In this document: positions 38,376 through 47,420 of the stretch, piece by piece
Layout of the letters: each line of letters starts with the position of its first letter
Numbering within the stretch: position 1 is the stretch's first letter
DNA from: Mycolicibacterium komanii
Lineage (GTDB): Bacteria; Actinomycetota; Actinomycetes; Mycobacteriales; Mycobacteriaceae
Reading direction: 5' to 3'
NCBI RefSeq assembly: GCF_001050035.1
Contig: NZ_CVTA01000018.1
Coordinates: 1 to 62,199 of the forward strand
DNA length: 62,199 nucleotides
Notes under the pieces: generated by a model
What the model was told of the DNA's origin: nothing
The model's database searches: none
What the model saw: only the letters and a program-made list of their open reading frames with translations
Program-made: the position numbers and the translations under genes

Positions 38376-39809
38376 CTAGAGCGCCTTGAGTTCCTCGATC
38401 ACCGACGTGACGGACTTCTTGGCGTCGCCGAACAGCATCGAGGTCTGGTCGAGGAAGAACAGCGGGTTCTCGATGCCCGCGTAGCCGGCGTTCATCGAAC
38501 GCTTGAGCACGATCACCGACCGCGACTCGTCGACGTTGAGGATGGGCATGCCGTGAATCGGGCTCGACGGGTCGTTGCGCGCGGCCGGGTTGGTGACGTC
38601 GTTGGCGCCGATCACCAGCGTGACGTCGGTGCGGCCGAATTCGCCGTTGATGTCGTCCATTTCCTTCATCGCGTCGTACTCGACGTCGGCCTCGGCCAAC
38701 AGCACGTTCATGTGCCCCGGCATGCGGCCCGCGACGGGATGGATCGCGTACTTGACCTCGACGCCTTTGCTTTCCAGCAGATCGGCCATCTCCTTGACGG
38801 TGTGCTGGGCCTGCGCGACGGCCAACCCGTAACCGGGAACGACGATCACCTGGTTGGCGTAGGCCATCTGGATCGCGGCATCAGCGGCCGAGGTGGCCTT
38901 GACCGTGCCCTGGTCGCCACCGGGGCCGACCGCCGCGGCGGCGCCACCGCCGAAGGAGCCGAACACGATCGCCGGGATCGACCGATTCATCGCCACGGCC
39001 ATCAGGTTGGTCAGGATCGAGCCCGACGCGCCGACGATCATGCCCGCGACGATCATCGCGGTGTTGTTCAGCGCCAGACCCGCTGCGGCCGCAGACAATC
39101 CGGTCAGCGCGTTGAGCAGCGAGATGACGACCGGCATGTCGGCGCCGCCGATCGGGAACACCACGAAAAGGCCCATCAGGCCGGCCAGCACGAGCACCAC
39201 CGCGATCGTCCAGTCCGGGCTGCCCGTACCGGCGTTCAGCCCGATGTAGATCGCCGCCGCGGTCGCACCGAGTAGCAACACCACGTTGGCGGCCTGAAAG
39301 AACTTGGCCGAGGCGACAAGTCGCTTCTCGACATTCTTGGGGATGGACTCCTGCAGTTTGAGGAACGCCACCAGCGAACCCCAGAACGACACCGAGCCGA
39401 TGATCGCGGCGAACAGCGAACCGGCCACCAGCGCCACCGTCGGGTGCTGGTCCGGGGTGAAGTGCCCGAAGCCGTCGGTCTCGATGAACTCCGCCCACGC
39501 GATCAGCGCCACGGTGCCGCCGCCGACGCCGTTGAAGAGCGCCACCAGCTGGGGCATCGCGGTCATCTTGGTCTTCTTGGCCGGTGGCACACCGAGAATC
39601 ACGCCCAGCGCCAACCCGGCGACGATCAGGATCCAGTTGATCGGCGCGGTGTCGCGCACCTTGATCAGCGTGGCGATCACGGCGATGGCCATACCGGTGG
39701 CCGCGATCCAGTTGCCCCGCACCGCGGTCTTGGGTCCGGTCAGCCCCGAGAGGCCGAGGATGAACAGCGCGAACGCGACGATGTAGAGGACGGTGACGAG
39801 GTAGTTCAC
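38376..39809 (-). CDS. pntB: NAD(P) transhydrogenase subunit beta PntB
   Basis: A 477-residue protein with about nine membrane helices and a C-terminal NADP-binding domain III: VIVVPGYGLAVAQAQH, then VLLAEADVEYDAMKEMDDIN, then VTLVIGANDVTNPAA. Together with PntAa and PntAb it couples proton entry to hydride transfer between NADH and NADP, supplying NADPH. It overlaps pntAb by four bases. Confidence 0.93.
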   Translation of the reverse strand: MNYLVTVLYIVAFALFILGLSGLTGPKTAVRGNWIAATGMAIAVIATLIKVRDTAPINWILIVAGLALGVILGVPPAKKTKMTAMPQLVALFNGVGGGTVALIAWAEFIETDGFGHFTPDQHPTVALVAGSLFAAIIGSVSFWGSLVAFLKLQESIPKNVEKRLVASAKFFQAANVVLLLGATAAAIYIGLNAGTGSPDWTIAVVLVLAGLMGLFVVFPIGGADMPVVISLLNALTGLSAAAAGLALNNTAMIVAGMIVGASGSILTNLMAVAMNRSIPAIVFGSFGGGAAAAVGPGGDQGTVKATSAADAAIQMAYANQVIVVPGYGLAVAQAQHTVKEMADLLESKGVEVKYAIHPVAGRMPGHMNVLLAEADVEYDAMKEMDDINGEFGRTDVTLVIGANDVTNPAARNDPSSPIHGMPILNVDESRSVIVLKRSMNAGYAGIENPLFFLDQTSMLFGDAKKSVTSVIEELKAL

Positions 39810-40135
39810 TTGTCGGCCGCCTCAACAGATTTCGGTTCCGGCTTGCGGGACTTGAACATCCCCAGCATCCGGTCGGTGACGAGGAATCCGCCGATCACGT
39901 TTAGCGTGCCGAAGATCAGGGCCACGAACGCGATCGCACGCACACCCCAGTGCGCGTCGGCCGGCAGATCGCCCAGCACGATCAGCGCGCCGAGCACCAC
40001 GATGCCGTGAATGGCGTTGGTGCCCGACATCAGCGGTGTGTGCAAGGTGTTGGGCACCTTGGAGATCACGGCGAATCCGACGAACCCGGCGAGCACCAGG
40101 ATCGCGAGATTGGCCAGCAGATTGTCGTACATCAT
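39806..40135 (-). CDS. pntAb: NAD(P) transhydrogenase membrane subunit PntAb
   Basis: A 109-residue protein with three to four membrane helices (LANLAILVLAGFVGFAVISKVP, then MSGTNAIHGIVVLGALIVLG). It is the separately encoded membrane domain of the alpha subunit, as in M. tuberculosis. Overlaps pntAa and pntB by four bases on either side. Confidence 0.92.
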   Translation of the reverse strand: MMYDNLLANLAILVLAGFVGFAVISKVPNTLHTPLMSGTNAIHGIVVLGALIVLGDLPADAHWGVRAIAFVALIFGTLNVIGGFLVTDRMLGMFKSRKPEPKSVEAADK

Positions 40136-41244
40136 CCCTCCCGGGTGACGCAGGAGGCCGCCACGACCTCGTCGTCGAAGTCGGGTGCCAGCGCACCGTC
40201 GGTGATCAGCAGGTCCAGCAGCGAGGTCAGGTTCTTCGAGTACAGCTCGCTGGCGTGCTCGGGCATGGTCGCGGGCAGGTTTAGCGGCGAGGCGATGGTG
40301 ACTCCGTGTTTGACGACGGTCTGTCCCGGCTCGGTCAGCTCGCAGTTACCGCCCGTCTCACCCGCGAGGTCGACGACGACGCTGCCCGGCTTCATCCCCT
40401 CGACGGCGGCCGCGGTCACCAGCCGCGGCGCCGGGCGTCCCGGCACCAGGGCGGTGGTGATCACCACGTCGAACCCGGTGATCGCGCGTTCCAGCTCCTT
40501 CTGCTGCTGCGCGCGCTCCTCCTCGGACAGCTCTCGGGCGTAGCCGCCCTCACCCGCGGCCTCGATGCCCAGTTCGAGCCACTGCGCGCCTACCGAGCGG
40601 ACCTGATCGGCCACCTCGGGGCGCACGTCGTAACCGGTGGTGCGCGCGCCCAACCGCTTGGCCGTCGCCAGCGCCTGCAGCCCGGCCACCCCAACGCCGA
40701 GCACCAGCACAGACGCCGGCTTCACGGTGCCGGCCGCGGTGGTCAGCATCGGGAAGAACCGCGTCGACTCCGAGGCCGCCAGCAGTACGGCCTTGTAGCC
40801 CGCGACGTTGGCCTGAGACGACAGCGCGTCCATCACCTGGGCGCGCGAGATGCGCGGGATCGCCTCCACGGCAAACGCCTGCACCCCGGCGGCCTTGAGC
40901 GCGGCGATCTGGTTGTCCGCGTTGCGCGGTGCCAGGAAGCCGATCAGCGTCTGCCCGCTCTTGAGCCTGGCCACCTCGTCGGCGGTCGGCGGCGCCACCT
41001 TGACCACGACGTCGGCGCTCCATGCGTCGCCGATCGTCGCGCCTGCGGCGGTGTAGAGGTCGTCGGGCAGAAGCGCCCGCTCGCCCGCCCCGGATTCCAC
41101 GACCACGGCGACGCCGCTGTTCACCAGAGCCGCGACGGCCTTCGGTACCAGCGCGACGCGGCGCTCGTCGGCCCCGGATTCGCGGACCACCCCGACCGTC
41201 GGAGCCGCCGCGGCGGCGACATCAGCATGCGTCTGCTCCGTCAT
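40132..41244 (-). CDS. pntAa: NAD(P) transhydrogenase NAD-binding subunit PntAa
   Basis: A 370-residue soluble domain I of the proton-translocating transhydrogenase, related to alanine dehydrogenase. It has VGVVRESGADERRVALVPKAV at the N-terminus, VLVLGVGVAGLQALATAKRLGA for NAD binding, and the mobile-loop region with SEEERAQQQKELERAI. First gene of the pntAa-pntAb-pntB operon. Confidence 0.92.
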   Translation of the reverse strand: MTEQTHADVAAAAAPTVGVVRESGADERRVALVPKAVAALVNSGVAVVVESGAGERALLPDDLYTAAGATIGDAWSADVVVKVAPPTADEVARLKSGQTLIGFLAPRNADNQIAALKAAGVQAFAVEAIPRISRAQVMDALSSQANVAGYKAVLLAASESTRFFPMLTTAAGTVKPASVLVLGVGVAGLQALATAKRLGARTTGYDVRPEVADQVRSVGAQWLELGIEAAGEGGYARELSEEERAQQQKELERAITGFDVVITTALVPGRPAPRLVTAAAVEGMKPGSVVVDLAGETGGNCELTEPGQTVVKHGVTIASPLNLPATMPEHASELYSKNLTSLLDLLITDGALAPDFDDEVVAASCVTREG

Positions 41245-41355
41245 GACGGAACACCTTAACCGCTACCGCCGGTCACAGCTAAATCGATACCGGCCGTCGC
41301 GGATTTCCACCGGCACGGCGTGCCGGTTTCGGACGCCGCTGCAACTAGCATCCGC

Positions 41356-42255
41356 GTGGTGGGGGAAGACGAACCGTCGAGGTTGCGCAGCCGCAGACGC
41401 TCACGGTTGAACGACATAGCCACCGTCCTGATCATTCTCATCGTCTACGCCGCCTCGCTGGTCGGCTACCACTACCTCTCCGGCCAGGCGTCGACGCTGG
41501 GTTCCCCGGACCTCGGCACCGACGACGACAACATCGTGCGCGTCACCTTGTCGGACTTGCACACGGTCGCCAACCAGATCGACGTCAAAGTCGTCGTCTT
41601 CCCGGCCGACGATCACATGAACGACGACCTCAACGTGGTCAACACCGATATCGCGGTGCGCCTGTTCATCGACGAGGTCAACATCGACATCGACGATCTG
41701 CAGACGCCGGAGGGCCAGCTGCCCGCCGAGATCAGCACCACGCTGACCGCCAGGGGCGACGCCGACAAGTGGCCGTTCGACTCGTACACGCTGGGCGCCC
41801 TGGGGGCCGACGTCCTCATCGGCAGCGGTGACGCCCGCACGTTCGAACCCGCACGGGTGGTGGTGACCGGCGGGCTGGACGGCTGGGACGTCACCAGCAC
41901 GCGCAGCGGCCCGGCCACCCAGTCGGCCAAGGACGGTGACTACGAGACGGTGACGTTGAAGCGAGCCAAGGGCCCGCTCGCGTTCGACGTGGGCCTGTGC
42001 CTGGTGCTGATCACGCTGCCCGCGCTGGCGCTCTTCGTGTCCATCGAGATGCTGCGGGGACGGCGCAACTTCCTCCCGCCGTTCGGTACGTGGTACGCCG
42101 CCTCGTTGTTCGCGATCATCCCGATCCGCAACTTCATGCCCGGCGCGCCACCGCCCGGCGCGTGGATCGACCAGGTGCTCGTGTTGTGGGTGCTGCTCGC
42201 ACTGACGGGGGCCATGGTGCTGTACTTCACCGCCTGGTGGAGACGCAGCGACTGA
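41356..42255 (+). CDS. DUF4436 family membrane protein
   Basis: A 299-residue protein. One N-terminal membrane helix (about residues 19-40, TVLIILIVYAASLVGYHYLS), an extracytoplasmic domain of about 180 residues, then three C-terminal helices (FDVGLCLVLITLPALALFVS, ASLFAIIPIRNF, VLLALTGAMVLYF). Actinobacterial family of unknown role. The start is uncertain: paired GTGs at 41356 and 41359 lie just after a TAGCAT -10-like element (41346-41351), suggesting a leaderless mRNA. A GTG at 41320 would add 12 residues. Confidence 0.7.
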   Translation: MVGEDEPSRLRSRRRSRLNDIATVLIILIVYAASLVGYHYLSGQASTLGSPDLGTDDDNIVRVTLSDLHTVANQIDVKVVVFPADDHMNDDLNVVNTDIAVRLFIDEVNIDIDDLQTPEGQLPAEISTTLTARGDADKWPFDSYTLGALGADVLIGSGDARTFEPARVVVTGGLDGWDVTSTRSGPATQSAKDGDYETVTLKRAKGPLAFDVGLCLVLITLPALALFVSIEMLRGRRNFLPPFGTWYAASLFAIIPIRNFMPGAPPPGAWIDQVLVLWVLLALTGAMVLYFTAWWRRSD

Positions 42256-42310
42256 CGGCGCAACAGCCCGCCTATGGTTGTTTCGACCCGCACAACCAGG
42301 AGGCCATCGG

Positions 42311-43489
42311 ATGGCTGTCGACCGGCTGCTGCCTACCCCGGACGCCGAAGACCTGATCGCGCTGACCCGCGACATCGCCGACAAGGTGCTCGACCCGATC
42401 GTCGACGATCACGAGAAGGCGGAACGCTATCCCGAAGGCGTGATGGCGCAGCTGGGGGCGGCCGGACTGCTGAGCCTGCCTCAGCCCGAGGAATGGGGCG
42501 GCGGCGGACAACCGTACGAGGTCTATCTACAGGTGCTCGAGGAACTGGCGGCGCGCTGGGCCGCCGTCGCGGTGGCCGTCAGCGTGCACAGCCTGTCGTC
42601 ACATCCGCTGTTGACGTTCGGCACCGACGAGCAGAAGCAGCGCTGGCTGCCCGGGATGTTGTCCGGCGAGCAGATCGGCGCGTACAGCCTGTCCGAACCG
42701 CAGGCCGGTTCCGACGCGGCGGCGCTGCGCTGCGCGGCCACCAAAACCGATGGCGGATACCGGCTCAACGGCTCCAAGTCCTGGATCACCCACGGCGGGC
42801 GCGCGGACTTCTACACGTTGTTCGCCAGGACGGGCGAAGGCTCGCGCCCCGGCGGGGTGGAGCGTAGCGACCGGGGGAGAAGTGGAAGCATTTCGTGTTT
42901 CCTGGTGCCGGGCGACCTTCCGGGACTGAGCTTCGGCAAGCCCGAGGAGAAGATGGGCCTGCACGCGATCCCGACCACGTCGGCGTTCTACGAGGACGCC
43001 GACATCGAGGCGGACCGGCTGATCGGCGGCGAGGGCCAGGGCCTGCAGATCGCCTTCTCCGCATTGGATTCCGGGCGGTTGGGCATCGCCGCGGTGGCCA
43101 CCGGGTTGGCCCAGGCCGCGCTCGATGAGGCCGTCGCCTACGCCAACGAGCGAACCACGTTCGGGCGCAAGATCATCGACCATCAGGGCCTTGGGTTCCT
43201 GTTGGCCGACATGGCGGCCGCCGTGGCCACCGCCCGGGCGACCTACCTGGACGCCGCGCGACGACGTGATCAGGACCGGCCTTACTCACAACAGGCCAGT
43301 GTGGCCAAGTTGGTCGCGACCGACGCCGCGATGAAGGTGACGACCGACGCAGTGCAGGTGTTCGGCGGCGCCGGCTACACCCGCGACTATCGCGTCGAGC
43401 GATACATGCGCGAGGCGAAGATCACCCAGATCTTCGAGGGCACCAACCAGATTCAGCGTCTCGTCATCGCCCGCGGTTTGACCTCTTAG
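42311..43489 (+). CDS. Acyl-CoA dehydrogenase
   Basis: A 392-residue flavin acyl-CoA dehydrogenase. Motifs: AYSLSEPQAGSDAAALRCAA for flavin/substrate, NGSKSWITHGG, ERTTFGRKIIDHQ, and AKITQIFEGTNQIQR with the catalytic glutamate. AGGAGG lies seven bases before the ATG. An unusual 14-18-residue Gly/Arg/Ser insert (GSRPGGVERSDRGR, near residue 180) interrupts the segment between two beta strands. The stop overlaps the convergent kinase gene as TTAG. Confidence 0.87.
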   Translation: MAVDRLLPTPDAEDLIALTRDIADKVLDPIVDDHEKAERYPEGVMAQLGAAGLLSLPQPEEWGGGGQPYEVYLQVLEELAARWAAVAVAVSVHSLSSHPLLTFGTDEQKQRWLPGMLSGEQIGAYSLSEPQAGSDAAALRCAATKTDGGYRLNGSKSWITHGGRADFYTLFARTGEGSRPGGVERSDRGRSGSISCFLVPGDLPGLSFGKPEEKMGLHAIPTTSAFYEDADIEADRLIGGEGQGLQIAFSALDSGRLGIAAVATGLAQAALDEAVAYANERTTFGRKIIDHQGLGFLLADMAAAVATARATYLDAARRRDQDRPYSQQASVAKLVATDAAMKVTTDAVQVFGGAGYTRDYRVERYMREAKITQIFEGTNQIQRLVIARGLTS

Positions 43490-44670
43490 CCGAGGGAAGG
43501 TTCCGGCGGCGAGGTGACCGTGGCCTGCGTGCCGTAGCCGTCGCCGGAGTTCACCTTCATCGAACCGCCCATGGCGTCGAATCGGGCCAGCAGCGAGCCC
43601 AGTCCGATATGTCCGTCGGCGACATACTGTTCGACGATCGCCGGGTCGAAGCCCTTGCCGTCGTCGGAGACCGTCAGCACGACCCGGTCCCCGTGCCGCG
43701 TCAGCCCCACCCGCACGGTCGTCGCGCCGGCATGCTTGTGGATGTTGGCGAGCAGTTCCCGGGCCGCGCGATAGAGCAGCTGCTGCGATTCGGGCTTTCC
43801 GACATCGTCGAGGTCTGCGTGCACTTCGTAGCCGCCGCGGGATTCGAACTGCCGCACCAGCTCTCGCACCGCCGGCGTGAGACCCAGCTGTGCGAGCACC
43901 TGCGGGTGCAGCTCGGTCACCGTCGAGCGCAGTGCGGCGGCGGTCTGCTGCAGCGCTTCGCGCACCGCCGCCAGTGCGGGATCGTCGTTGCGCTCCTGCA
44001 ACTCGTCGAGGTCGAGGCGCGCCGCGAGCAGCGTCTGCAGCGGTCCGTCGTGCAGGTTCTCGGCGACCTCGCGGTTGTGTCGTTCGTCGGCCTGCATCGC
44101 CTCGGACACCAGTTGACGCCGCACCGCTTGGAGTTTCGCGACGCGCGCCTGGCGGCGGACCAGCACGACGCACAGCGCGGTCATCGCCACTGCGGCCCAC
44201 AGCAGAAAGCCGAAGTGTGTATAGACGACGTTCGGCAGCCCGACCGAGTCATCCCGCTTCGAGTACACGATCCACGCCCCGAGATAGGCGCACGCCGTGC
44301 CGACTCCGAGCAGCGCGGTCAGCATCGGCCGGTCCTGGAACGCCACCGCGATGGGCAGCAGGAAGAAGACCGGGAGCAGGGCCGCCGTGGCGCCCCCGGA
44401 TACCAGGCACAGCACCAGGATCATCAGGACGTCGACACCGGTGGACGCCCAATCTCCCCACCGGGGCACCGGGCCACGCAGCACCGCGATCAGCCAGACC
44501 ACGGCCGCCACCGCCCACGTCCCCAGCACCACCGCGTAGAGACCCGGCAGCCAGTGATCGACCTCCCAGATCAGCACCAGCACCGCCACCAGTGCGAGCA
44601 GCGGCAGCCGCATCACGGCGGAGACGCGCACGGGTTCCGTGGCGAAGAAGTTCGCGATCCGGTCCACCAC
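43486..44670 (-). CDS. NarL/DesK-type sensor histidine kinase
   Basis: A 394-residue membrane kinase. About six N-terminal helices (residues 20-165) form the sensor, followed by a HisKA_3 domain with the phosphorylated His in REVAENLHDGPLQTLL and an HATPase domain with LLYRAARELLANIHKHAGA (N box) and VSDDGKGFDPAI (G1 box). Paired GTGs at 44670 and 44667 start it, seven bases past the response-regulator stop. The stimulus is unknown. Confidence 0.85.
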   Translation of the reverse strand: MVDRIANFFATEPVRVSAVMRLPLLALVAVLVLIWEVDHWLPGLYAVVLGTWAVAAVVWLIAVLRGPVPRWGDWASTGVDVLMILVLCLVSGGATAALLPVFFLLPIAVAFQDRPMLTALLGVGTACAYLGAWIVYSKRDDSVGLPNVVYTHFGFLLWAAVAMTALCVVLVRRQARVAKLQAVRRQLVSEAMQADERHNREVAENLHDGPLQTLLAARLDLDELQERNDDPALAAVREALQQTAAALRSTVTELHPQVLAQLGLTPAVRELVRQFESRGGYEVHADLDDVGKPESQQLLYRAARELLANIHKHAGATTVRVGLTRHGDRVVLTVSDDGKGFDPAIVEQYVADGHIGLGSLLARFDAMGGSMKVNSGDGYGTQATVTSPPEPSLG

Positions 44671-44677
44671 GGCGGCG

Positions 44678-45328
44678 TCAGTCCAACAGCTTGCGGCGCA
44701 TCGCCTCGGCGACGGCGGCACCGCGGTCGTTGACCCCGAGCTTCTCGTAAAGCCGCTGCACGTGCGTCTTCACCGTCGAGGGCGCGAGGAAGAGTTGTTT
44801 GGCCATCGCCGGGATGCTGCTGCCGGACGCGATGAGCTTGAGCACCTCGCGCTCGCGCGGGCTGAGCGTCGGACCGTCGGGCTCGGCGCGCTTGCGGATC
44901 TCACCGGCGAGACCGGCGGCCAGGCTCGGGGCGACGATGTCTCGTCCCTTGGCACAGTCGAGCACCGCGTTGACGAGCTCCGAGCGGGTGGACTCCTTGG
45001 GCAGGAACCCCGAGGCGCCGTTCTGCAACGCCTGATAGACGATCGCGGACTCGTCGTGTGCGGAGATCAGCAACACGCGGGTGGGCAGTTCGTCGCGTAC
45101 CACCGCGGCGGCCACTTCCGAGCCGTCCATCCCCGGCATGCGGTAGTCCAGCAGCGCCACTTGCGGGGTGTGCTCGCGGATGGCGGCGAGTGCCGTCACC
45201 CCGTCGTCGGCCTCGGCAACCACGTCGATCTGCCCGCTGGAGACCAGGGCTCGGACCACGCCGTCGCGAAACATCGGGTGGTCGTCGCCCACCACCACGC
45301 GGACCCTGTCACCGGTTGTGCTGCTCAC
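44678..45328 (-). CDS. NarL/FixJ-family response regulator
   Basis: A 216-residue regulator: receiver domain with acidic pair D15-D16 and phospho-acceptor D61 (VALLDYRMPG), conserved Lys in GFLPKEST, and a C-terminal LuxR helix-turn-helix (LSPREREVLKLIASG, then AMAKQLFLAPSTVKTHVQRLYEKLGV). It partners the kinase downstream. Tandem GTGs at 45328 and 45331 are both possible starts; the longer open frame upstream lacks receiver homology. The neighbouring small secreted protein, divergent by 178 bases, may be a target. Confidence 0.85.
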   Translation of the reverse strand: MSSTTGDRVRVVVGDDHPMFRDGVVRALVSSGQIDVVAEADDGVTALAAIREHTPQVALLDYRMPGMDGSEVAAAVVRDELPTRVLLISAHDESAIVYQALQNGASGFLPKESTRSELVNAVLDCAKGRDIVAPSLAAGLAGEIRKRAEPDGPTLSPREREVLKLIASGSSIPAMAKQLFLAPSTVKTHVQRLYEKLGVNDRGAAVAEAMRRKLLD

Positions 45329-45506
45329 CACCCGGTCAGCTTGGCACAGCGGCGCGTTGGCTTCCCCCATTTGGAGGACACGAGATTCATCCGGCTCGAC
45401 CGCCGTTCGCCGGACATACACCGAGGTCGCGGTGCAGCACTCTTGAGTCATCGCCGGAACAACCCGGTCGGTCAAACCAAAAAGGTACGAATCAAAGGAG
45501 ATTCAA

Positions 45507-45749
45507 ATGAACACCAACACCACTCGCCGCTTCGCCCGCTTCTTCGCGCTGCCGCTCCTGGCGGCCGGAATCCTCGCCGGGGCACTCGGTTTCGCCGGTG
45601 CCGCCAGCGCCGGGACCTACACGCAGGATCCGACGCCACGGCCGGGCATCGTCGCGACGCCCGACGTCCATGCGCCGGGAGTTCAGTCCGGGACGCACGG
45701 TCACCGCATCGATCACATCGAGTTCGAGCAGCCGAGCTATCACCGCTGA
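45507..45749 (+). CDS. Small secreted protein
   Basis: An 80-residue precursor. Signal peptide about residues 1-35 (RRFARFFALPLLAAGILAGA, cleavage near ASAG). The mature part is about 45 residues, Pro/His-rich, ending HGHRIDHIEFEQPSYHR. An excellent ribosome site (AAAGGAG) precedes the ATG and a strong terminator follows, so it is a single-gene unit. I do not recognise a family; the His-rich end might bind metal. Confidence 0.75.
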   Translation: MNTNTTRRFARFFALPLLAAGILAGALGFAGAASAGTYTQDPTPRPGIVATPDVHAPGVQSGTHGHRIDHIEFEQPSYHR

Positions 45750-45761
45750 GGCGGACACGAA

Positions 45762-45790
45762 AGCGGGGGCACCACACCGGTGCCCCCGCT
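45762..45790. terminator. Bidirectional intrinsic terminator
   Basis: AGCGGGGGCACC and GGTGCCCCCGCT form a perfect 12-base stem with a 5-base loop, followed on the plus strand by CTTCGCTTTT. It lies 13 bases after the stop of the small secreted protein and 13 bases from the convergent ahpD stop, so it can serve both. It is the strongest hairpin seen in the window. Confidence 0.85.
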
Positions 45791-45802
45791 CTTCGCTTTT
45801 CG

Positions 45803-46336
45803 TCAGACGGTGGTCAACACGTCGGCGGTCTGCAGCGCCTGGGCCACGCCCGAGACGATGGAGGCCAGCCGGATCGCCTCGAAGATCACCGTCCGCGACA
45901 CCTGCGCGTCGCGCAGCGTCTTCTCGTGTGCCGCGAGGCAGTGACCACATCCGTTGATCGCCGACACCGCCAGCGACCACAGCTCGAAATCCTCCTTGGC
46001 CACACCGGGATTGCCGATGATGTTCATCCGCAGGCCGGCACGCAGGTCGTCGTAGGCGCCGTCGAGCTGGCCCTTGGTGCGGTAGAACACGTTGTTCATC
46101 CCCATGATGGCGGCCGCGCCGAGGGCGGCGTCGTAAGCCTCCTGGCTGAGGATGTCCAGTGCGTCCTCGGCGATTTCGCGCAGCAGCCGGTCGGACTTGG
46201 TCGCCGCGGCGGTCGCCACCAGGGCACCCCACAACTGCTGTTCGGACAGCTCGGTGGTCTTGACGATGCTGCCGAAGTTGAGCTTCAGGTCCTTGGCGTA
46301 ACCCGGAAGCGCTTCCTTGATGTTGTCAATGCTCAT
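45803..46336 (-). CDS. ahpD: Alkyl hydroperoxide reductase AhpD
   Basis: A 177-residue alkylhydroperoxidase, the same length as the M. tuberculosis protein. The active-site residues E118, C130, H132, C133 and H137 are all present ([14 protein letters not shown]). It passes electrons from the lipoamide/dihydrolipoamide system to AhpC. Start ATG at 46336, two bases after the ahpC stop. Confidence 0.93.
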   Translation of the reverse strand: MSIDNIKEALPGYAKDLKLNFGSIVKTTELSEQQLWGALVATAAATKSDRLLREIAEDALDILSQEAYDAALGAAAIMGMNNVFYRTKGQLDGAYDDLRAGLRMNIIGNPGVAKEDFELWSLAVSAINGCGHCLAAHEKTLRDAQVSRTVIFEAIRLASIVSGVAQALQTADVLTTV

Positions 46337-46338
46337 AG

Positions 46339-46926
46339 TCACACCGCCTCTGCCAGCAGCTCGGCCGGCTTGATCGTCGGATCGCCCTTCTTCCAGTTGC
46401 ACGCGCACAGCTCGTCGGACTGCAGCGCGTCGAGCACGCGCAGCACCTCGTCGACGTTGCGGCCCACCGAGCCGGCGGTCACCGACACGAACTGGATCTC
46501 GTTGTTCGGGTCGACGATGAACGTCGCGCGGTCGGCGACGCCTTCGGCGTTGAGCACGCCGGTGGCCAGCGACAGCTCGCGCTTGAGGTCAGAGGCCATC
46601 GGGAACGGCAGCGTCTTGAGGTCCTCGTGCTGGGCGCGCCACTGGAAGTGGACGAACTCGTTGTCAACCGACACCCCGATGACCTTGGCGTCGCGGTCCT
46701 CGAAGTCCTCGTTGAGCTTGCCGAAGGTGGCGATCTCGGTCGGGCACACGAAGGTGAAGTCCTTCGGCCAGAAGAAGATGATCCGCCACTTGCCGGGGTG
46801 ATCCTCGCTGGTCACACGGGTGAAGTAGTCGTCGGGCTGCTTGGCATCGACCTCGGAGAGGTCACCGCCGACCACCGCTGCCATGTCGTAGCTGGGGAAC
46901 TGGTCACCGATTGTCAACAATGCCAT
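46339..46926 (-). CDS. ahpC: Alkyl hydroperoxide reductase peroxiredoxin AhpC
   Basis: A 195-residue 2-Cys peroxiredoxin. Peroxidatic C61 in DFTFVCPTE; resolving cysteines C174 and C176 in [11 protein letters not shown], the three-cysteine arrangement of mycobacterial AhpC. Reduces peroxides and peroxynitrite. ATG at 46926 gives the M. tuberculosis start [11 protein letters not shown]. No oxyR gene is next to it, unlike in many mycobacteria. Confidence 0.94.
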   Translation of the reverse strand: MALLTIGDQFPSYDMAAVVGGDLSEVDAKQPDDYFTRVTSEDHPGKWRIIFFWPKDFTFVCPTEIATFGKLNEDFEDRDAKVIGVSVDNEFVHFQWRAQHEDLKTLPFPMASDLKRELSLATGVLNAEGVADRATFIVDPNNEIQFVSVTAGSVGRNVDEVLRVLDALQSDELCACNWKKGDPTIKPAELLAEAV

Positions 46927-46974
46927 CGCGAGCACCATCCTTATTCCGCTTAGTTTGGATTCAGTCCAGATTAC

Positions 46975-46985
46975 GTATTCAATAC
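46975..46985. promoter_or_regulatory. AT-rich palindrome upstream of ahpC
   Basis: GTATT-C-AATAC is a perfect palindrome around one base, 48 bases upstream of the ahpC ATG, in an AT-rich stretch of the 225-base ahpC/47152 intergenic region. Its position suits an operator, perhaps for a Fur/FurA-type regulator, which favours AT-rich sites. The regulator is a guess. Confidence 0.35.
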
Positions 46986-47139
46986 TCTGCCCTTCGCGCG
47001 GATAAGGCAAGCAAAACGGCCGTGATCGTGGCCACACCGTCGGCCGTCAAATGGGTTCGCCGTCAGCAGATTTCGGCGACGCACGCGGCGGACCGCGCAT
47101 CGGCGAGCGCACGACACCATAGCCCGCAGCCGACGTTGC

Positions 47140-47151
47140 TACGGTCGACGG
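47140..47151 (+). promoter_or_regulatory. -10 element of a leaderless transcript
   Basis: TACGGT (TANNNT) at 47140-47145 is followed by six bases and then the ATG at 47152. This spacing is the usual pattern for mycobacterial leaderless mRNAs. No Shine-Dalgarno is present. Confidence 0.45.
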
Positions 47152-47406
47152 ATGTCGAACATCTCCGAGAACGACCGCATCGAGGACGTCGCGCCCGGCG
47201 ACATCGTCCTCGTCGACCGCGGCGCCGAACCCGTCCCCTGCAAGGTGGTGCACAAGGACGTCAACGACGGCGTCGCCCTGATCACCTACGAGGTCGACGA
47301 CGGCGCGACGTTCCAGGTCGAGTACGCGGCGGGCACTCGGGTAACCCGCAGCCTGGAGGCCAAGTGGGAGTCCCCGCAAAGCCCGACGCAGCAGAAGCCC
47401 GTCTGA
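47152..47406 (+). CDS. Small hypothetical protein beside fadE2
   Basis: An 84-residue acidic protein, MSNISENDRIEDVAPGDIVL, with alternating hydrophobic beta-type segments (VPCKVVHKDVNDGVALITYEV, TFQVEYAAGTRVTRSLEAKW) suggesting a small SH3-like or KOW-like barrel. I do not recognise a named family. It is followed 14 bases later by fadE2 and probably shares its transcript. Confidence 0.65.
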   Translation: MSNISENDRIEDVAPGDIVLVDRGAEPVPCKVVHKDVNDGVALITYEVDDGATFQVEYAAGTRVTRSLEAKWESPQSPTQQKPV

Positions 47407-47420
47407 GTAGGTGACATATC

